Of a stretch of DNA of 64,000 bases, positions 19,497-29,184 are shown piece after piece. The stretch is from Planctomycetaceae bacterium. Its GTDB lineage: Bacteria > Planctomycetota > Planctomycetia > Pirellulales > Pirellulaceae. Location: the NCBI GenBank assembly GCA_020638995.1, contig JACKHM010000002.1, positions 372,001 through 436,000 on the forward strand, in the 5' to 3' direction. Made by a program: the position numbers and the translations under genes. Under the pieces are notes generated by a model. That model worked only from the letters and a program-made list of their open reading frames with translations, did not search any database and was not told where the DNA came from. Within the stretch, counting starts at the first letter, position 1, and every line of letters starts with the position of its first letter.

Positions 19497-20090
19497 ATGA
19501 CAATGACAAATCTTCCCCATCAAGTCTACGACCGATTTCAAAAGCTAATCGAGCGAGCTCGCCAAACGTGTCTTCGAGAGCCCACGGCAATGACGCTGGC
19601 AACGGTTGGAGGCGATGGCCGGATTTCAGCGCGTGTCGTGTTGCTGAGATCGTTCGATGAACGCGGGTTTGTGTTTTACACAAATCTAAACAGCGACAAG
19701 GCGCTTCAGTTGTACGCGAACCCAAACGCGGCGATCTGTTTTCATTGGGATGAACTGGGTGAGCAAGTGCGGGTCGAAGGGCCGGTCGAGCGAATCTCCG
19801 GCGAAGAGGCGGATGCTTATTGGCGCACCCGCGCCCGAGATAGTCAGATTGGAGCCTGGGCATCGCATCAATCGGAAACGCTTGACTCCCGAGAAACATT
19901 GGAGCATCGCATTGCGCAGAGCGAACACGAATTTCTCGGGCAGGAAGTGCCCCGTCCTGAATTCTGGTCGGGCTTTCGGCTTGTGGCACGTCGCATCGAA
20001 TTCTGGAGCAATCGACCAGCGAGGCTGCATGAGCGAACTGTATTTGAGTTAGTGGACGATCAATGGTCGCACCGGATGTTATATCCGTAG
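19497..20090 (+). CDS. pdxH: pyridoxamine 5'-phosphate oxidase
   Basis: 197 residues, a little shorter than E. coli PdxH (218), the difference lying at the N-terminus. It oxidises pyridoxamine- or pyridoxine-5'-phosphate to PLP with FMN. Seen are the FMN-binding RVVLLRSFDERGFVFYTNL and SDKALQLYANPNAAICFHW, VEGPVERISGEEADAYW in the middle, and RARDSQIGAWAS. At the C-terminus is PEFWSGFRLVARRIEFW with the family's Arg-His-Glu run (RLHERTVFE). It starts 13 bp after the glgC stop, suggesting translational linkage to that gene, although the pathways are unrelated. Confidence 0.93.
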   Translation: MTMTNLPHQVYDRFQKLIERARQTCLREPTAMTLATVGGDGRISARVVLLRSFDERGFVFYTNLNSDKALQLYANPNAAICFHWDELGEQVRVEGPVERISGEEADAYWRTRARDSQIGAWASHQSETLDSRETLEHRIAQSEHEFLGQEVPRPEFWSGFRLVARRIEFWSNRPARLHERTVFELVDDQWSHRMLYP

Positions 20091-20115
20091 ACGACGCAAC
20101 GATTACACCGCACAC

Positions 20116-20346
20116 CTAGTACAACGGTGTTTCACCGGTCTCGTAGTAGCCTCCCGAGTCGCCAGGGATGGTCGCCGGTCGAGATGGCGACGTCTTTGGC
20201 AAACGCTGTGGTGGCGGTTTCCATTCGGTGATCGCATCCAAAATGATCGGTCCAAAAACACCCACGATTGGCCCGACCACCAGGACCAAAAACAAGAAAC
20301 TCCGCAAGCTGAACTGCCACCGACGCCGTACACCTTCGAAAGTCAT
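20116..20346 (-). CDS. small single-pass membrane protein of unknown function
   Basis: 76 residues from ATG 20346, with GGAG 12 bases upstream. The N-terminus RRRWQFSLRSFLFLVLVVG is a basic stretch followed by one hydrophobic helix of about 20 residues. This layout is very common in small planctomycete membrane proteins. The tail is proline-rich and hydrophilic. It starts 32 bp after the stop of the terpene-cyclase-like gene and is probably co-transcribed with it. An in-frame start at 20418 would overlap that gene and is less likely. I cannot assign a function. Confidence 0.6.
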   Translation of the reverse strand: MTFEGVRRRWQFSLRSFLFLVLVVGPIVGVFGPIILDAITEWKPPPQRLPKTSPSRPATIPGDSGGYYETGETPLY

Positions 20347-20377
20347 GGAAATTTGGTCTCCGAAGTTTTGCCCATTC

Positions 20378-22267
20378 TCAATGCTGATAGATGGGCATGT
20401 GTCGATAGTAGACTTCAAGCATGTAAGTACATAGACAGGTCATGAAGAGTCGGCCACCGGTGTAACCGAATTGATCGCCAGCGGGACTCCAGCTTCCTTT
20501 GTCACGTCCGGTCTTTGCTTGTGCCGTGGGTAACACTTTGCGCATCACGTCGTTCCAGTCTTCCCACGCATCTCCCCCCATATGGTGCATCAGTTGCGTG
20601 GCGTAGTACCAATAGTAGACATGCGGCTCGTCCCAACTGATCGGGTGTTCGCTGACATACTGGACTCCTGACGCCAGGCGAGGGTCGTTGTGTTCCCAAC
20701 CGAGATACTGCCGACAAAGCAATGCCTCGGCAGTCATCGATACACGTTGGTCGCGCTCTCCGATTCGATACAGGTATCGGCTACCTTGAACGAATTGCTC
20801 TCCTTCACCGGGGATGGCGGCTGAGTTGTCCAGGTAACGGCTAATTCGATCTTTGACGGGGCTTGGTACTGACAACCGTCCCATCTCCCCGCTCTTTAAC
20901 GCTATTACGAACCAACCGGTAACCGAAGTATCAACATCTTTACCGGGTTGATAACGCCAACCACCGCCACCCTGACCGTCATCTGCTTGTATGCTCCCTG
21001 CATAGTCGAGTGCCCGTTGTGCCGGATCGCGAAGTGCGGAATCCTGGGTCATGCCATACAGCTCGCAAACTGCAATCGTCGCTTGTGCTTGACTGTAAAG
21101 TTGATGCGAACTCTGAATTCTTTGGGTCGCAAAAAAGCTTCCATCTCGATCCTGCATCTTCAGCAGCGCTTCCATACCCTTTTTGACAACCGATTTGTAC
21201 TCACCCGACTGATGCGTGTTCCCTGCACCTTGAAATGCGAGCAGTGCCATGGCGGTTGCCGCGAGAGCGTTTTCGGTTCCGGCGACGCCATCCGAGTACG
21301 GGCCCGCAAGGCTCCATGTCCCGTCGCTCTTCTGATTGCGTTTCAGCCATTCGAGAGCCATTTCCACTGCCCCCTCTGTCTCTTTCGATCCTCCATAAGC
21401 CGCCAGCATAGCCCTCTTCGCACCCGGTTCACGACCACTCAAGGCCATGCCAATGGCAGGCGTCTGCATTTCGGCAGCCGCATCAAAGAGCTCCAGCTTA
21501 AACTGAGGCATGGCTGCCGCGGCAAGCGGATTTTCTACGTCGCGGGTATCAAATGCGAGGGCTGGATCTGTTTCTATGGGTTCGAGCGATTCAATAAACT
21601 GCGAGTCGTCAATCAACTGCTCACCTAACTCCTCGGCATAGGTAACTTCGACGACGTAGGGCGAGTCGACAATCTGGGGTAATGCGATCAGCGCAAGGAT
21701 TAGGATGATTCCCAGATGGAGGAGCATGCTCACCATCCAGGGCGGCGCGTTTGGAACTGCGAACTGCGTCACAAACTGGATCGTAGCGGCTCGCCAAGTT
21801 TGTATCGTTTCTCGCAGGCCAGGTCCTTCGTCGTCAGGACTTGGAAGTGGCGACGAGGCAACGGATTGTTGTTCGACAATAGTGTGGTCGACCGCGGTAT
21901 GACGAGCCGTTCGCGGAGCGATCGCCCTCGGCGCGGGCTGTGCACTCAGTTGCGCGCCCGGCACGGAGGGCTGCGGAATTGGGGTTGCCGGAGCAGCGAC
22001 TGGCGCGGGAGCCTGCGGAACCGCTGGAGCCACCGGAGGAAGCGGCGTCGTTGGTGCTGGGACGGCCCGGAGGTGTGGTGGAATTACGGAGTGCGGCGGC
22101 GTGGGAGGAACCTGACTGCCGGACGTTACCTGAGCGGGCTGAGGAACAATCGGAGGCAGTGGAGCGACTTGTCCCTGGGCAAGTTCCTTGGGCGACTGAC
22201 CAGACGGATTACCTGCATGTGGCGGCTGGGGCGGGGTATCGCGCCCTCGAAAGTCGCGAGTGGACAT
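20378..22267 (-). CDS. membrane-anchored protein with prenyltransferase/squalene-cyclase-like repeats
   Basis: 629 residues. Residues 1-140 are rich in Pro, Ala and Gln with low complexity. One hydrophobic segment (MVSMLLHLGIILILALIALP) lies near residue 190. From about residue 300 come alpha/alpha-barrel repeats of the terpene cyclase/prenyltransferase type: VEMALEWLKRNQKSDGTWS, KKGMEALLKMQDRDGSF, and GGGWRYQPGKDVDTSVTGW. The cyclase catalytic DxDD motif is not seen, so it is more likely a binding or scaffold member of the superfamily than a hopene cyclase. Planctomycetes have many such proteins with proline-rich N-termini, generally of unknown role. The small membrane protein gene follows 31 bp downstream. 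Confidence 0.75.
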   Translation of the reverse strand: MSTRDFRGRDTPPQPPHAGNPSGQSPKELAQGQVAPLPPIVPQPAQVTSGSQVPPTPPHSVIPPHLRAVPAPTTPLPPVAPAVPQAPAPVAAPATPIPQPSVPGAQLSAQPAPRAIAPRTARHTAVDHTIVEQQSVASSPLPSPDDEGPGLRETIQTWRAATIQFVTQFAVPNAPPWMVSMLLHLGIILILALIALPQIVDSPYVVEVTYAEELGEQLIDDSQFIESLEPIETDPALAFDTRDVENPLAAAAMPQFKLELFDAAAEMQTPAIGMALSGREPGAKRAMLAAYGGSKETEGAVEMALEWLKRNQKSDGTWSLAGPYSDGVAGTENALAATAMALLAFQGAGNTHQSGEYKSVVKKGMEALLKMQDRDGSFFATQRIQSSHQLYSQAQATIAVCELYGMTQDSALRDPAQRALDYAGSIQADDGQGGGGWRYQPGKDVDTSVTGWFVIALKSGEMGRLSVPSPVKDRISRYLDNSAAIPGEGEQFVQGSRYLYRIGERDQRVSMTAEALLCRQYLGWEHNDPRLASGVQYVSEHPISWDEPHVYYWYYATQLMHHMGGDAWEDWNDVMRKVLPTAQAKTGRDKGSWSPAGDQFGYTGGRLFMTCLCTYMLEVYYRHMPIYQH

Positions 22268-22440
22268 GCAGAAAAGCCTTGATAGAACGGCAAGAGTTGG
22301 TCATCTGTGTAAAAGTTTAGCACTCGGAATTGGGATTGCCAAGCAAGAAGTCTCGTCCAGCAACGCACTTGCGTTCGTCGCCTCATCGTCTCGCAGGTTT
22401 GATGGACGAGCGTCCGCGAGGATCCGCTTCGATAGCCCCC

Positions 22441-22468
22441 TTGGCGTGTCGCGGCGAGAAACTATACT
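22441..22468 (+). promoter_or_regulatory. putative sigma-70 promoter of the initiator tRNA gene
   Basis: TTGGCG at 22441-22446 and TATACT at 22463-22468 are 16 bases apart and end 15 bases before the mature tRNA 5' end, as expected for a short leader. Confidence 0.5.
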
Positions 22469-22483
22469 CCATCTTCTAAATGA

Positions 22484-22557
<74 letters not shown>

Positions 22558-22612
22558 CTCAGGACCGGAAGACACAGTCTTAGAAATCGAGTGACTGGCC
22601 GGTTATCAAGAC

Positions 22613-22642
22613 AAGGCCGAGGCAACTTGCCTCGGCCTTTCT
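22613..22642 (+). terminator. rho-independent terminator after the tRNA gene
   Basis: An 11-bp GC-rich stem (AAGGCCGAGGC paired with GCCTCGGCCTT), loop AACTT, followed by TCTCTTT. It ends the tRNA transcript 56 bases after the mature 3' end. Confidence 0.8.
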
Positions 22643-22827
22643 CTTTGGTATGAAACGACTTGCCACAAAACGACGCATGTTTCGAGGGCGACGACCGCGC
22701 CAGCGAAGGACACCACGGAGTCACGCCACACGGTCAAGCAGTGCGCCCGATTCAGGTCGAATGTCTCGGTTGTCTCTGCTGCAAATCGACCGCAGGGTTA
22801 ACGGTGTGACAGGTGCCCTACGGCGTT

Positions 22828-25233
22828 CTACGGCTTGGCTGCTCCAGGTGTCAACTCCATGAATTCCTTCAGGCCGTGAAACCCGCTGCCAAGTCCGACG
22901 AGGCCTTTGCCGTCCTCCGACAGCCGGATGTTCAGCACCACATTATTGACATCCGGACCAAATAATAGGCTGGTGGACTGACCACCCGCTTTCTTTTGCA
23001 ATTGCAAAGCGTAGGCGTTGATATTGGCGTCATCCATTTTTAACGTGCCAGTGAAAGGGATTTTCAGTTTCGGCATTTTAGGCAATGACAATTCGGCGCT
23101 AACGTTGCCCAAGTCATCAATACCGGAGGTGATCGTAAATGCAACCTCCACAGACTGCTGCAATTCCAAACTTGTCAGCTTTCCTTGCCAGCGATTACCG
23201 GTTTGACATAACTTGCGCCAATCGTTCACGAGATTCTTACGGTCCAATGGGCGCGAAACGCGCGCTTCACCGCGAGTCAACGTAGCCAGTTCCAACTCGT
23301 ATGACATGCATAGCAGTGTTTTGCCGTCGCTGTGCAGACGCAATGAGTGCTTTACGTCCTTGTCTGTTCCGTACAGCTCCCGCCAAGCGTCGCTACTGAA
23401 GAAGTGAGTCGTTTCGCCGATTAACGATGTGGGCTCGAACGTGATCGCGTATCCATCGATAAACTTTTCGGATCCGTTGAGCGTACCGACGAATGGTCGA
23501 AATTGGCGCACGTTATCCGGATTGTGCATCGTGAATCGATAGATTCGTCCGTCTTCGATTACTTCGGTGACCGTCAGCACAATTCGCTCGGCCGGCGCAT
23601 CGCCGCGCACGATCTTGCCTGACCAGCGATCGCCGGCCCGCAATGCCTTTCGCCAGCGTTCTTGGGCCGGTTCCAGATTCGAAAATGAGCTCACGGATTT
23701 CATTTGTAATACCTGGGGCGCACTGGTGTGTGCGTAGCTGATTCCGTAACACTCGCCATTTGCAGTCATTGTAAGTGAGAGAGGGCCGCCTTTTCCGGCA
23801 ATCAGAGGAATCGCGTATCCAATCGCACCCGTGCCTACGCCCTGCCCGGACGAATGGGTCATTCGGATCGGCCATGCGAAAACGCCTGCCGGTGATGTAT
23901 CAACGGTCCCTTGAAACGTTGCGACGGTAAACGGCTCATCGGGGCGTTCGACGATCAAACGTAAGTTGCCGCCGTTATCCTGAAACTCCGTAAAGACAAC
24001 ACGGATTGAGTGCGTGTTTGCACCGGCACGTTGAAGCGTGCCTTCCCACATTTGACCAGGACGCGTCCACTTGAGTATCTGCGCGACATATTCATCGTAT
24101 TCAGGCATCTCCGGGGCTGTCGGGTTTTTTCTGAGCAGTACCGGTAGACGCAGATTCGCCCAACGAACTTCTCCTTCGTTTGTCCATCCGAGCACCATGT
24201 TGGCGTCGACGCCCATTTCGCGGAACGGGTTTTCGCTCTTGTTCTGCATGCGGATCGCCCAGCCGTCGATGTCGGCGTTCTGATTCGGCGACAGGAATCC
24301 ATTCCGACTACCCGCAGGTGGACCGGTTAGCGCCAACTTGCCTTGCCAACATGCTCGCGCCAGTGGATTGGTAGTATCTTCGACCAACACAACGACTTCT
24401 TCGCCATCGTTCTTCTGGTACACCACTCGCACCGAAAGTTTTGCATCGGGATTATTGGCGATGGGAACGGCAGCCAACAACGCCTCTCGATTCTTGATGA
24501 TCTCCAGCAAGCCTTTGTGTTCCCGTTCGAGCCGGGCGATCATACGCTGTTCGGCCGCATCGACGGCCTCCGCAAACACGCGTTGTTCGGTGATCAGTTG
24601 CGTGAGGCGGTTCGAGTCGTCTTTCGAGTCGACAACGACCGGTGACTTGGGAAGCTGATCTTTTGCCAGCGTTTCCGGGGTGATCGCAGGATGTTCAACT
24701 TTTCCCTCCATATCGGTAAACTCCCAGCCGCTCTCTGTCCGTTGTCGGGCGACGATCGTCCCATTCCAGCTGAAGTTCTCGCCCGCCGCGATCGCTCGAC
24801 GAAACAGCCCATTGGCCGGCGGCGCATCTTGCGGCCGCGAGGCCAACGCTTCCTGCCTCTCCGGCATCCGCAGCGTCATGGCTTTTTGCATTGCCTGATC
24901 GAAGAGACTCGGATCGTACTCGTACACGCGATAGGCATCTTCCATTGAGATCGGCAGGAACGCATCCTGCTTGAACGACTCTTGCACGGTAAAGCTGACG
25001 CGGAGTGCATTGTCGTCTACCTCGACCACGTCTCCCATTTCCACCGACTGAAAACTGAGAAACGAATCGACTTGCTTGTGGTAGTCTCTCACCCATTGAG
25101 TCAACTCTTCCGGGCTCGGCTGTGGACGACTGCATCCCGCGAACATCGTGGCGAGCAGTACGAACGGGACACACACGCGAATTGTGTACGAGAATTCGCG
25201 GGCAGCAAATCCTCGGTAAGCACACTTAGTCAT
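22828..25233 (-). CDS. lipoprotein with three copies of an unrecognised domain
   Basis: 801 residues; ATG 25233 has AGGAG eight bases upstream. A hydrophobic segment ends in the lipobox MFAGC with the lipid-accepting Cys at residue 34, so it should be membrane-anchored and exported. A helical part (about 240-290) precedes three repeated units of about 140 residues. They begin GQMWEGTL (about 396), GDRWSGKI (about 536) and GNRWQGKL (about 681). Each continues with alternating beta strands, then a F-x-GTL-like turn and a YAI/YAL strand. The sequence matches no family I recognise. It lies 199 bp downstream of the kinase-receptor gene on the same strand, so it may be an extracytoplasmic partner of that system. 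Confidence 0.8.
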   Translation of the reverse strand: MTKCAYRGFAAREFSYTIRVCVPFVLLATMFAGCSRPQPSPEELTQWVRDYHKQVDSFLSFQSVEMGDVVEVDDNALRVSFTVQESFKQDAFLPISMEDAYRVYEYDPSLFDQAMQKAMTLRMPERQEALASRPQDAPPANGLFRRAIAAGENFSWNGTIVARQRTESGWEFTDMEGKVEHPAITPETLAKDQLPKSPVVVDSKDDSNRLTQLITEQRVFAEAVDAAEQRMIARLEREHKGLLEIIKNREALLAAVPIANNPDAKLSVRVVYQKNDGEEVVVLVEDTTNPLARACWQGKLALTGPPAGSRNGFLSPNQNADIDGWAIRMQNKSENPFREMGVDANMVLGWTNEGEVRWANLRLPVLLRKNPTAPEMPEYDEYVAQILKWTRPGQMWEGTLQRAGANTHSIRVVFTEFQDNGGNLRLIVERPDEPFTVATFQGTVDTSPAGVFAWPIRMTHSSGQGVGTGAIGYAIPLIAGKGGPLSLTMTANGECYGISYAHTSAPQVLQMKSVSSFSNLEPAQERWRKALRAGDRWSGKIVRGDAPAERIVLTVTEVIEDGRIYRFTMHNPDNVRQFRPFVGTLNGSEKFIDGYAITFEPTSLIGETTHFFSSDAWRELYGTDKDVKHSLRLHSDGKTLLCMSYELELATLTRGEARVSRPLDRKNLVNDWRKLCQTGNRWQGKLTSLELQQSVEVAFTITSGIDDLGNVSAELSLPKMPKLKIPFTGTLKMDDANINAYALQLQKKAGGQSTSLLFGPDVNNVVLNIRLSEDGKGLVGLGSGFHGLKEFMELTPGAAKP

Positions 25234-25432
25234 TTATCAATCTCCTAAAAGGTGACGAACTAAAACCAACCAGCCGCGATGTCGGGTAAGGAGTGAATAG
25301 AAAGTCGAGAGCCAACGATCTGACTCAAATCCTTGTCCAGGGCGGCACGAATGCAGCAGGCGCGCAAGCTCCGCCTGACTGCCGCTTCGGCGAAGAAAAG
25401 AGAACTATTGGGCAGAGCGAATGATCACTTGC

Positions 25433-28400
25433 TCACGGCGGCGCCGATGGAACCGCGCGGTCCGCATCAGTAGATCGCAACGGATAGATTGCGTATCGCT
25501 CGAAAGATACCTGCCCCGTTTGATCACGCTGCGAATGAGCGATGCCGAACGATAGCGTGCAGGGGGAAATGTCCTTATCGAGAGCGATCGGTGGACATAA
25601 CAACTTGCCGTCCAAGTAGGCGGTGACTTGCTGCCGGTCCCCTTCGAGAACCACTTGCAGGCGATGGAAGTTGCCGCGGAGGATGGGCTCGGCGATGGCA
25701 ATATCACGTTGCTCCGGACCCTTGCGAGGGTCGAAGATGGGGGCGTGAATGGACACGCGGGTTTCATTGACGTTGAAGGTCACGCCATGTCCGTTGTCGT
25801 TTGAATGCAATACCACCAGCCAAGCCGGCTCGCCGCCCGGTTCGACGCGCGCCGTGACGTCGATGATGCCGTCGTGCACGCTGCTGCTTACAGGCCAGCC
25901 CCAGCGGCCTCGCTGCGAATGCTCTGCAGGGCACCTTAGAAAGTGTCTGCCGTCGCGGATTTCGCGCAGGATACCTGAACCCTCGTTGAACAGATTGATG
26001 TCGACCTTGTCGAATTCGTTCAACTGAATCGGGGTCAGCCCGGCCACCAGCGCATCGGCATTCGCACTGCTCTGCCAATCAACTTTGCAATTGGGCAATA
26101 CGCTTCTCAGCTTGTTGACTCCGGTGGCTGTGACGTTCGTCTGATTCACCCGGAGGGTGCCTAGGTTCTTGCAATCGTGGAACATGGCGATGCCGGCGTC
26201 ACTTACCTGCGTGCGACTCAGATTAACTTCTCGGAAACTGGTGCAACCCTTGAAGTGTGCCAAGCCGGTATCATCGATGCGTGTGCCGCCAAGGTACAGC
26301 TGGATCAGACTGCGGGAGTCCGTGAAGTGCGCCAGACCATCGTTGGTGACGTTCGTTTCCCACAGGCCAAGTTGCGCCAGGTTTTTGCAACCTTGGAAGT
26401 TCGCCAGCCCGGCGTCGGTTACCAAGGTGCCGTTCAGCCAAAGACTGGTGAGGTTCTTGCACTGCTTGAAGCTGGCCAGCCCTCTGTCGCTGAGCTGTGT
26501 GTAGGGTATGTCGAGAACCAGGAGATTCCGGCAGTTTTTGAAGTGGGCCAATCCGGCATCGGTGACGGGAACATTTCGCAAGTCGAGATGCGTCAATTCG
26601 CTGAGGTGCTCGCAATCGGCGAACACAGCCAGTCCGGCATCGGTCGCAAGTTGGTTGTCACGCAGCCAGACCATATCGAGGATGAATGGCCTTTCCGGTA
26701 AGGCCGTCTTTGAGCGAATCTCGCCATCGATCCCATGGATACGAACTCTTCCGCCAATCGACAGCACCCACTCGGCAGCGCGACGATCGGGGCCGTTGGA
26801 CACAACGTCCGCAGGTCCGGTCTTTGTTTTCTGCACCCAGGCTACTTCTACAACCTGCGTCTCACCGCTGCGAATCGTGAAGTGATCGCTCAGCGTTCGC
26901 CATCCAGAATCGAATTCGAGAATGAAGTACGAACCTGGTTTGAGCGAAGTGCTGTTTTCAGCCGAGTCGAGTTCGACGGTGAAAACCTCGCCGGTTTCAC
27001 CGCGTTTGATTGTGATCTTCCGGCCCTCGACCGACGCCGTGATATTGTCGCCAGAGACCTTGACCGTCAACGTGCCGTCCTTGTTTTCGACTTGAAAGGC
27101 GATTCCAGCAAAGTACAGCCAAGCGAAAACGGCCAATGCCGTGGCAACCGCGGCACCACCGATCGAGAGCCAAACTTTCCGCGAGTCAGTACCGTCCGGG
27201 GGTTGCACGGCGGTAGTCGAAGTCGCACTTGCCGGAGCAGGGGCTGAGACCGGTGAGCATTCTGTCGTCACGGTGAGTTGTCGCTCAATCGTCTTGTCCG
27301 ACTGCTCCGGCCGCTCGTCATCAAGTTTTCGTGCGATGTGTGCGAGCGAGTCTGCGACTTCGGCAGCGGACTGAAGGCGGGCCTCGCGATTCTTCGACAA
27401 GAGGCGAGTGATCAGTCTGGCCAATTCCGGATGCAGGTCAGGGTAAACGTCAACAATGGGGCGACAATCGGCTCGAGAAACGGCGAGCAAGGTCGCCGTC
27501 ACGCTGCCGCCCTCGAACGGTGCTTTGCCCGACGCGAGGTGATACAGCACGCCGCCCAGGCTGAACAAGTCGCATCGGTAATCGACCGTTTCCCCTTTGG
27601 CTTGTTCCGGCGCCATGTATTTCGGCGTTCCGAGCACCATGCCGCTTTGTGTCAGCCCGGCGTCATCCGTCGCCGAGCGGACCAATCCGAAGTCAAGAAT
27701 CTTGGCGCGGTGCGCGGCAGCGGCGTCGAGCCAGATGTTGTCGGGCTTGATGTCGCGGTGGATCAGCCCTCGCTGATGTGCTGCAGCCAATCCCGCGGCA
27801 ACTTCGCGCCCAATCCGCACGACTTCCCGCTGGTCCAGCCGACTTTCCCGCTGTAATCGCTGCTGTAACGACTCGCCGCGCAAAAACTGCATCGCAATGA
27901 ACGGCACGTTGCGATCTTCACCGACCTGGTAGATGTGGACGATGTTGTCGTGATCAATGGCGGCCGTCGCTTGAGCTTCGCGAACGAAACGCTCCTTGGC
28001 CGAGCGACTGGCGGCCACCGCGGGCTTCATCGCTTTCAGCGCGATTTGGCGCTGAAGGTGCATGTCTTCGGCGCGGAACACAACCCCCATGCCGCCAATG
28101 CCCAGCAGTTCCAGCACGCGGTAGCCACCCAATCGTCCAACTTCGTCCGGTCGTTCCGGCGGTGCGAGGAAGTCGATGTCTTCATTGAGGGTTGGTTGCT
28201 GCAGGTTTGGCTCCATGCGGTCGCGTGTAACCACAGTATCGACCGATTCCACCGTTTCGACTTCGGCGTGAAGTTGCTTGGCTTGCTGAATGGCTTGGTC
28301 CAGCACTCCTGTGTCCTCAGAAAACTCGCGGCGAGCGCGGATGGCCGCAACCAGATCGTCATTGGCGGGAACTGTGCGAGCCACCGACAGGCACTGTTCG

Positions 28401-28531
28401 CATTCGAGTAAGTGCGTTTCCAGTTGCTCGGCTTCGGAGCCGTGGAGCGTACCTGCCAACAGATGTTGCATCGTCTCCCAATTAGGGCAGGATTGGACCG
28501 TCATTCGGCGACTCCACATCTTTTTTCGCAT
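25433..28531 (-). CDS. zinc-finger anti-sigma / Ser-Thr kinase / LRR receptor fusion
   Basis: 1032 residues. Residues 15-47 contain CPNWETMQ and H40-x3-C44-x2-C47, a zinc-binding anti-sigma (ZAS) signature. Residues 136-400 are a Hanks-type kinase: glycine loop GIGGMGVVF, Lys166, HRDIKPDN with catalytic Asp260, DFG at 290-292, and APE in YMAPEQ. One membrane helix lies at about 453-478. Outside are about six leucine-rich repeats (645-815; unit TDAGLAHFKNC-like) and a concanavalin-like beta domain (840-1018). It likely senses an external ligand and controls the adjacent sigma factor. It follows the sigma gene by 86 bp. A second start at Met10 also has a ribosome site. Confidence 0.92.
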   Translation of the reverse strand: MRKKMWSRRMTVQSCPNWETMQHLLAGTLHGSEAEQLETHLLECEQCLSVARTVPANDDLVAAIRARREFSEDTGVLDQAIQQAKQLHAEVETVESVDTVVTRDRMEPNLQQPTLNEDIDFLAPPERPDEVGRLGGYRVLELLGIGGMGVVFRAEDMHLQRQIALKAMKPAVAASRSAKERFVREAQATAAIDHDNIVHIYQVGEDRNVPFIAMQFLRGESLQQRLQRESRLDQREVVRIGREVAAGLAAAHQRGLIHRDIKPDNIWLDAAAAHRAKILDFGLVRSATDDAGLTQSGMVLGTPKYMAPEQAKGETVDYRCDLFSLGGVLYHLASGKAPFEGGSVTATLLAVSRADCRPIVDVYPDLHPELARLITRLLSKNREARLQSAAEVADSLAHIARKLDDERPEQSDKTIERQLTVTTECSPVSAPAPASATSTTAVQPPDGTDSRKVWLSIGGAAVATALAVFAWLYFAGIAFQVENKDGTLTVKVSGDNITASVEGRKITIKRGETGEVFTVELDSAENSTSLKPGSYFILEFDSGWRTLSDHFTIRSGETQVVEVAWVQKTKTGPADVVSNGPDRRAAEWVLSIGGRVRIHGIDGEIRSKTALPERPFILDMVWLRDNQLATDAGLAVFADCEHLSELTHLDLRNVPVTDAGLAHFKNCRNLLVLDIPYTQLSDRGLASFKQCKNLTSLWLNGTLVTDAGLANFQGCKNLAQLGLWETNVTNDGLAHFTDSRSLIQLYLGGTRIDDTGLAHFKGCTSFREVNLSRTQVSDAGIAMFHDCKNLGTLRVNQTNVTATGVNKLRSVLPNCKVDWQSSANADALVAGLTPIQLNEFDKVDINLFNEGSGILREIRDGRHFLRCPAEHSQRGRWGWPVSSSVHDGIIDVTARVEPGGEPAWLVVLHSNDNGHGVTFNVNETRVSIHAPIFDPRKGPEQRDIAIAEPILRGNFHRLQVVLEGDRQQVTAYLDGKLLCPPIALDKDISPCTLSFGIAHSQRDQTGQVSFERYAIYPLRSTDADRAVPSAPP

Positions 28532-28617
28532 TGCTTCCGATACAGCACCTTGGTGCTGAAACGGACTACGCAGAAGGCGCCAAGAACCTTACAAGAAATC
28601 GTGAACACGGGCCGAAT

Positions 28618-29184
28618 TCACTCCAACAAGTCCGCCAATTCCTCGCGCAAACGTCTCAAAATCCTTGACTTAGCCACATAGGCGGCATTCTCGGAAATCC
28701 CGAGCTGCTTCGAGACCTCCGCCCCACTCAAGCCCTCGACGGCGAGCTTCCAACAAGCCTGCCAGGCGTGCTCCGGGAACTCGGCCTTCATCGTGGTCAA
28801 CGCTCGATTGACCAGGAAACTGCGGTACTCGCTCTCCTCGAACAGGTCGACGCCATTTGCCGAGTCCACGGCTTCGCTCGATTCGTCGATCTCGGTCACG
28901 GGCCTGGCGGACTGCCGACGTTGAAAGTCGCGGGCCTTGTTTACGGTGATTTTCCGCAGCCAACCCCGAAACCGCTTTGTTGGGTCGTATTCGAACTCGG
29001 GCAGCTTTGTGACCATGACCGCCATCACCTCTTGCACCAAATCCGATGCGTCGGTCGGACGAAGGCCCTGACTCCGCCCCCAGTGGAAGATCAGCGGCGC
29101 ATACAAATCCACGAACCGTGTCCACGCTTCGTCGCGGCCTGGTTGTTTTAGCCGTCGGAGCAGGCTGAGCGAAGTCGAATCCAT
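28618..29184 (-). CDS. ECF-type RNA polymerase sigma factor (kinase-linked group)
   Basis: 188 residues from ATG 29184; the longer frame to 29349 lacks family similarity. Region 2 is recognisable (DLYAPLIFHWGRSQ, DASDLVQEVMAVMV, FRGWLRKITVNKARDFQRR), as is region 4 (HAWQACWKLAVEGLSGAEVS, NAAYVAKSRILRRLREEL, a helix-turn-helix). It should direct RNA polymerase to a regulon of unknown content. The next gene on the same strand encodes an anti-sigma/kinase fusion. This arrangement is typical of planctomycete ECF groups linked to Ser/Thr kinases. Autoregulation is likely, but no target promoter was recognised. Confidence 0.92.
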   Translation of the reverse strand: MDSTSLSLLRRLKQPGRDEAWTRFVDLYAPLIFHWGRSQGLRPTDASDLVQEVMAVMVTKLPEFEYDPTKRFRGWLRKITVNKARDFQRRQSARPVTEIDESSEAVDSANGVDLFEESEYRSFLVNRALTTMKAEFPEHAWQACWKLAVEGLSGAEVSKQLGISENAAYVAKSRILRRLREELADLLE

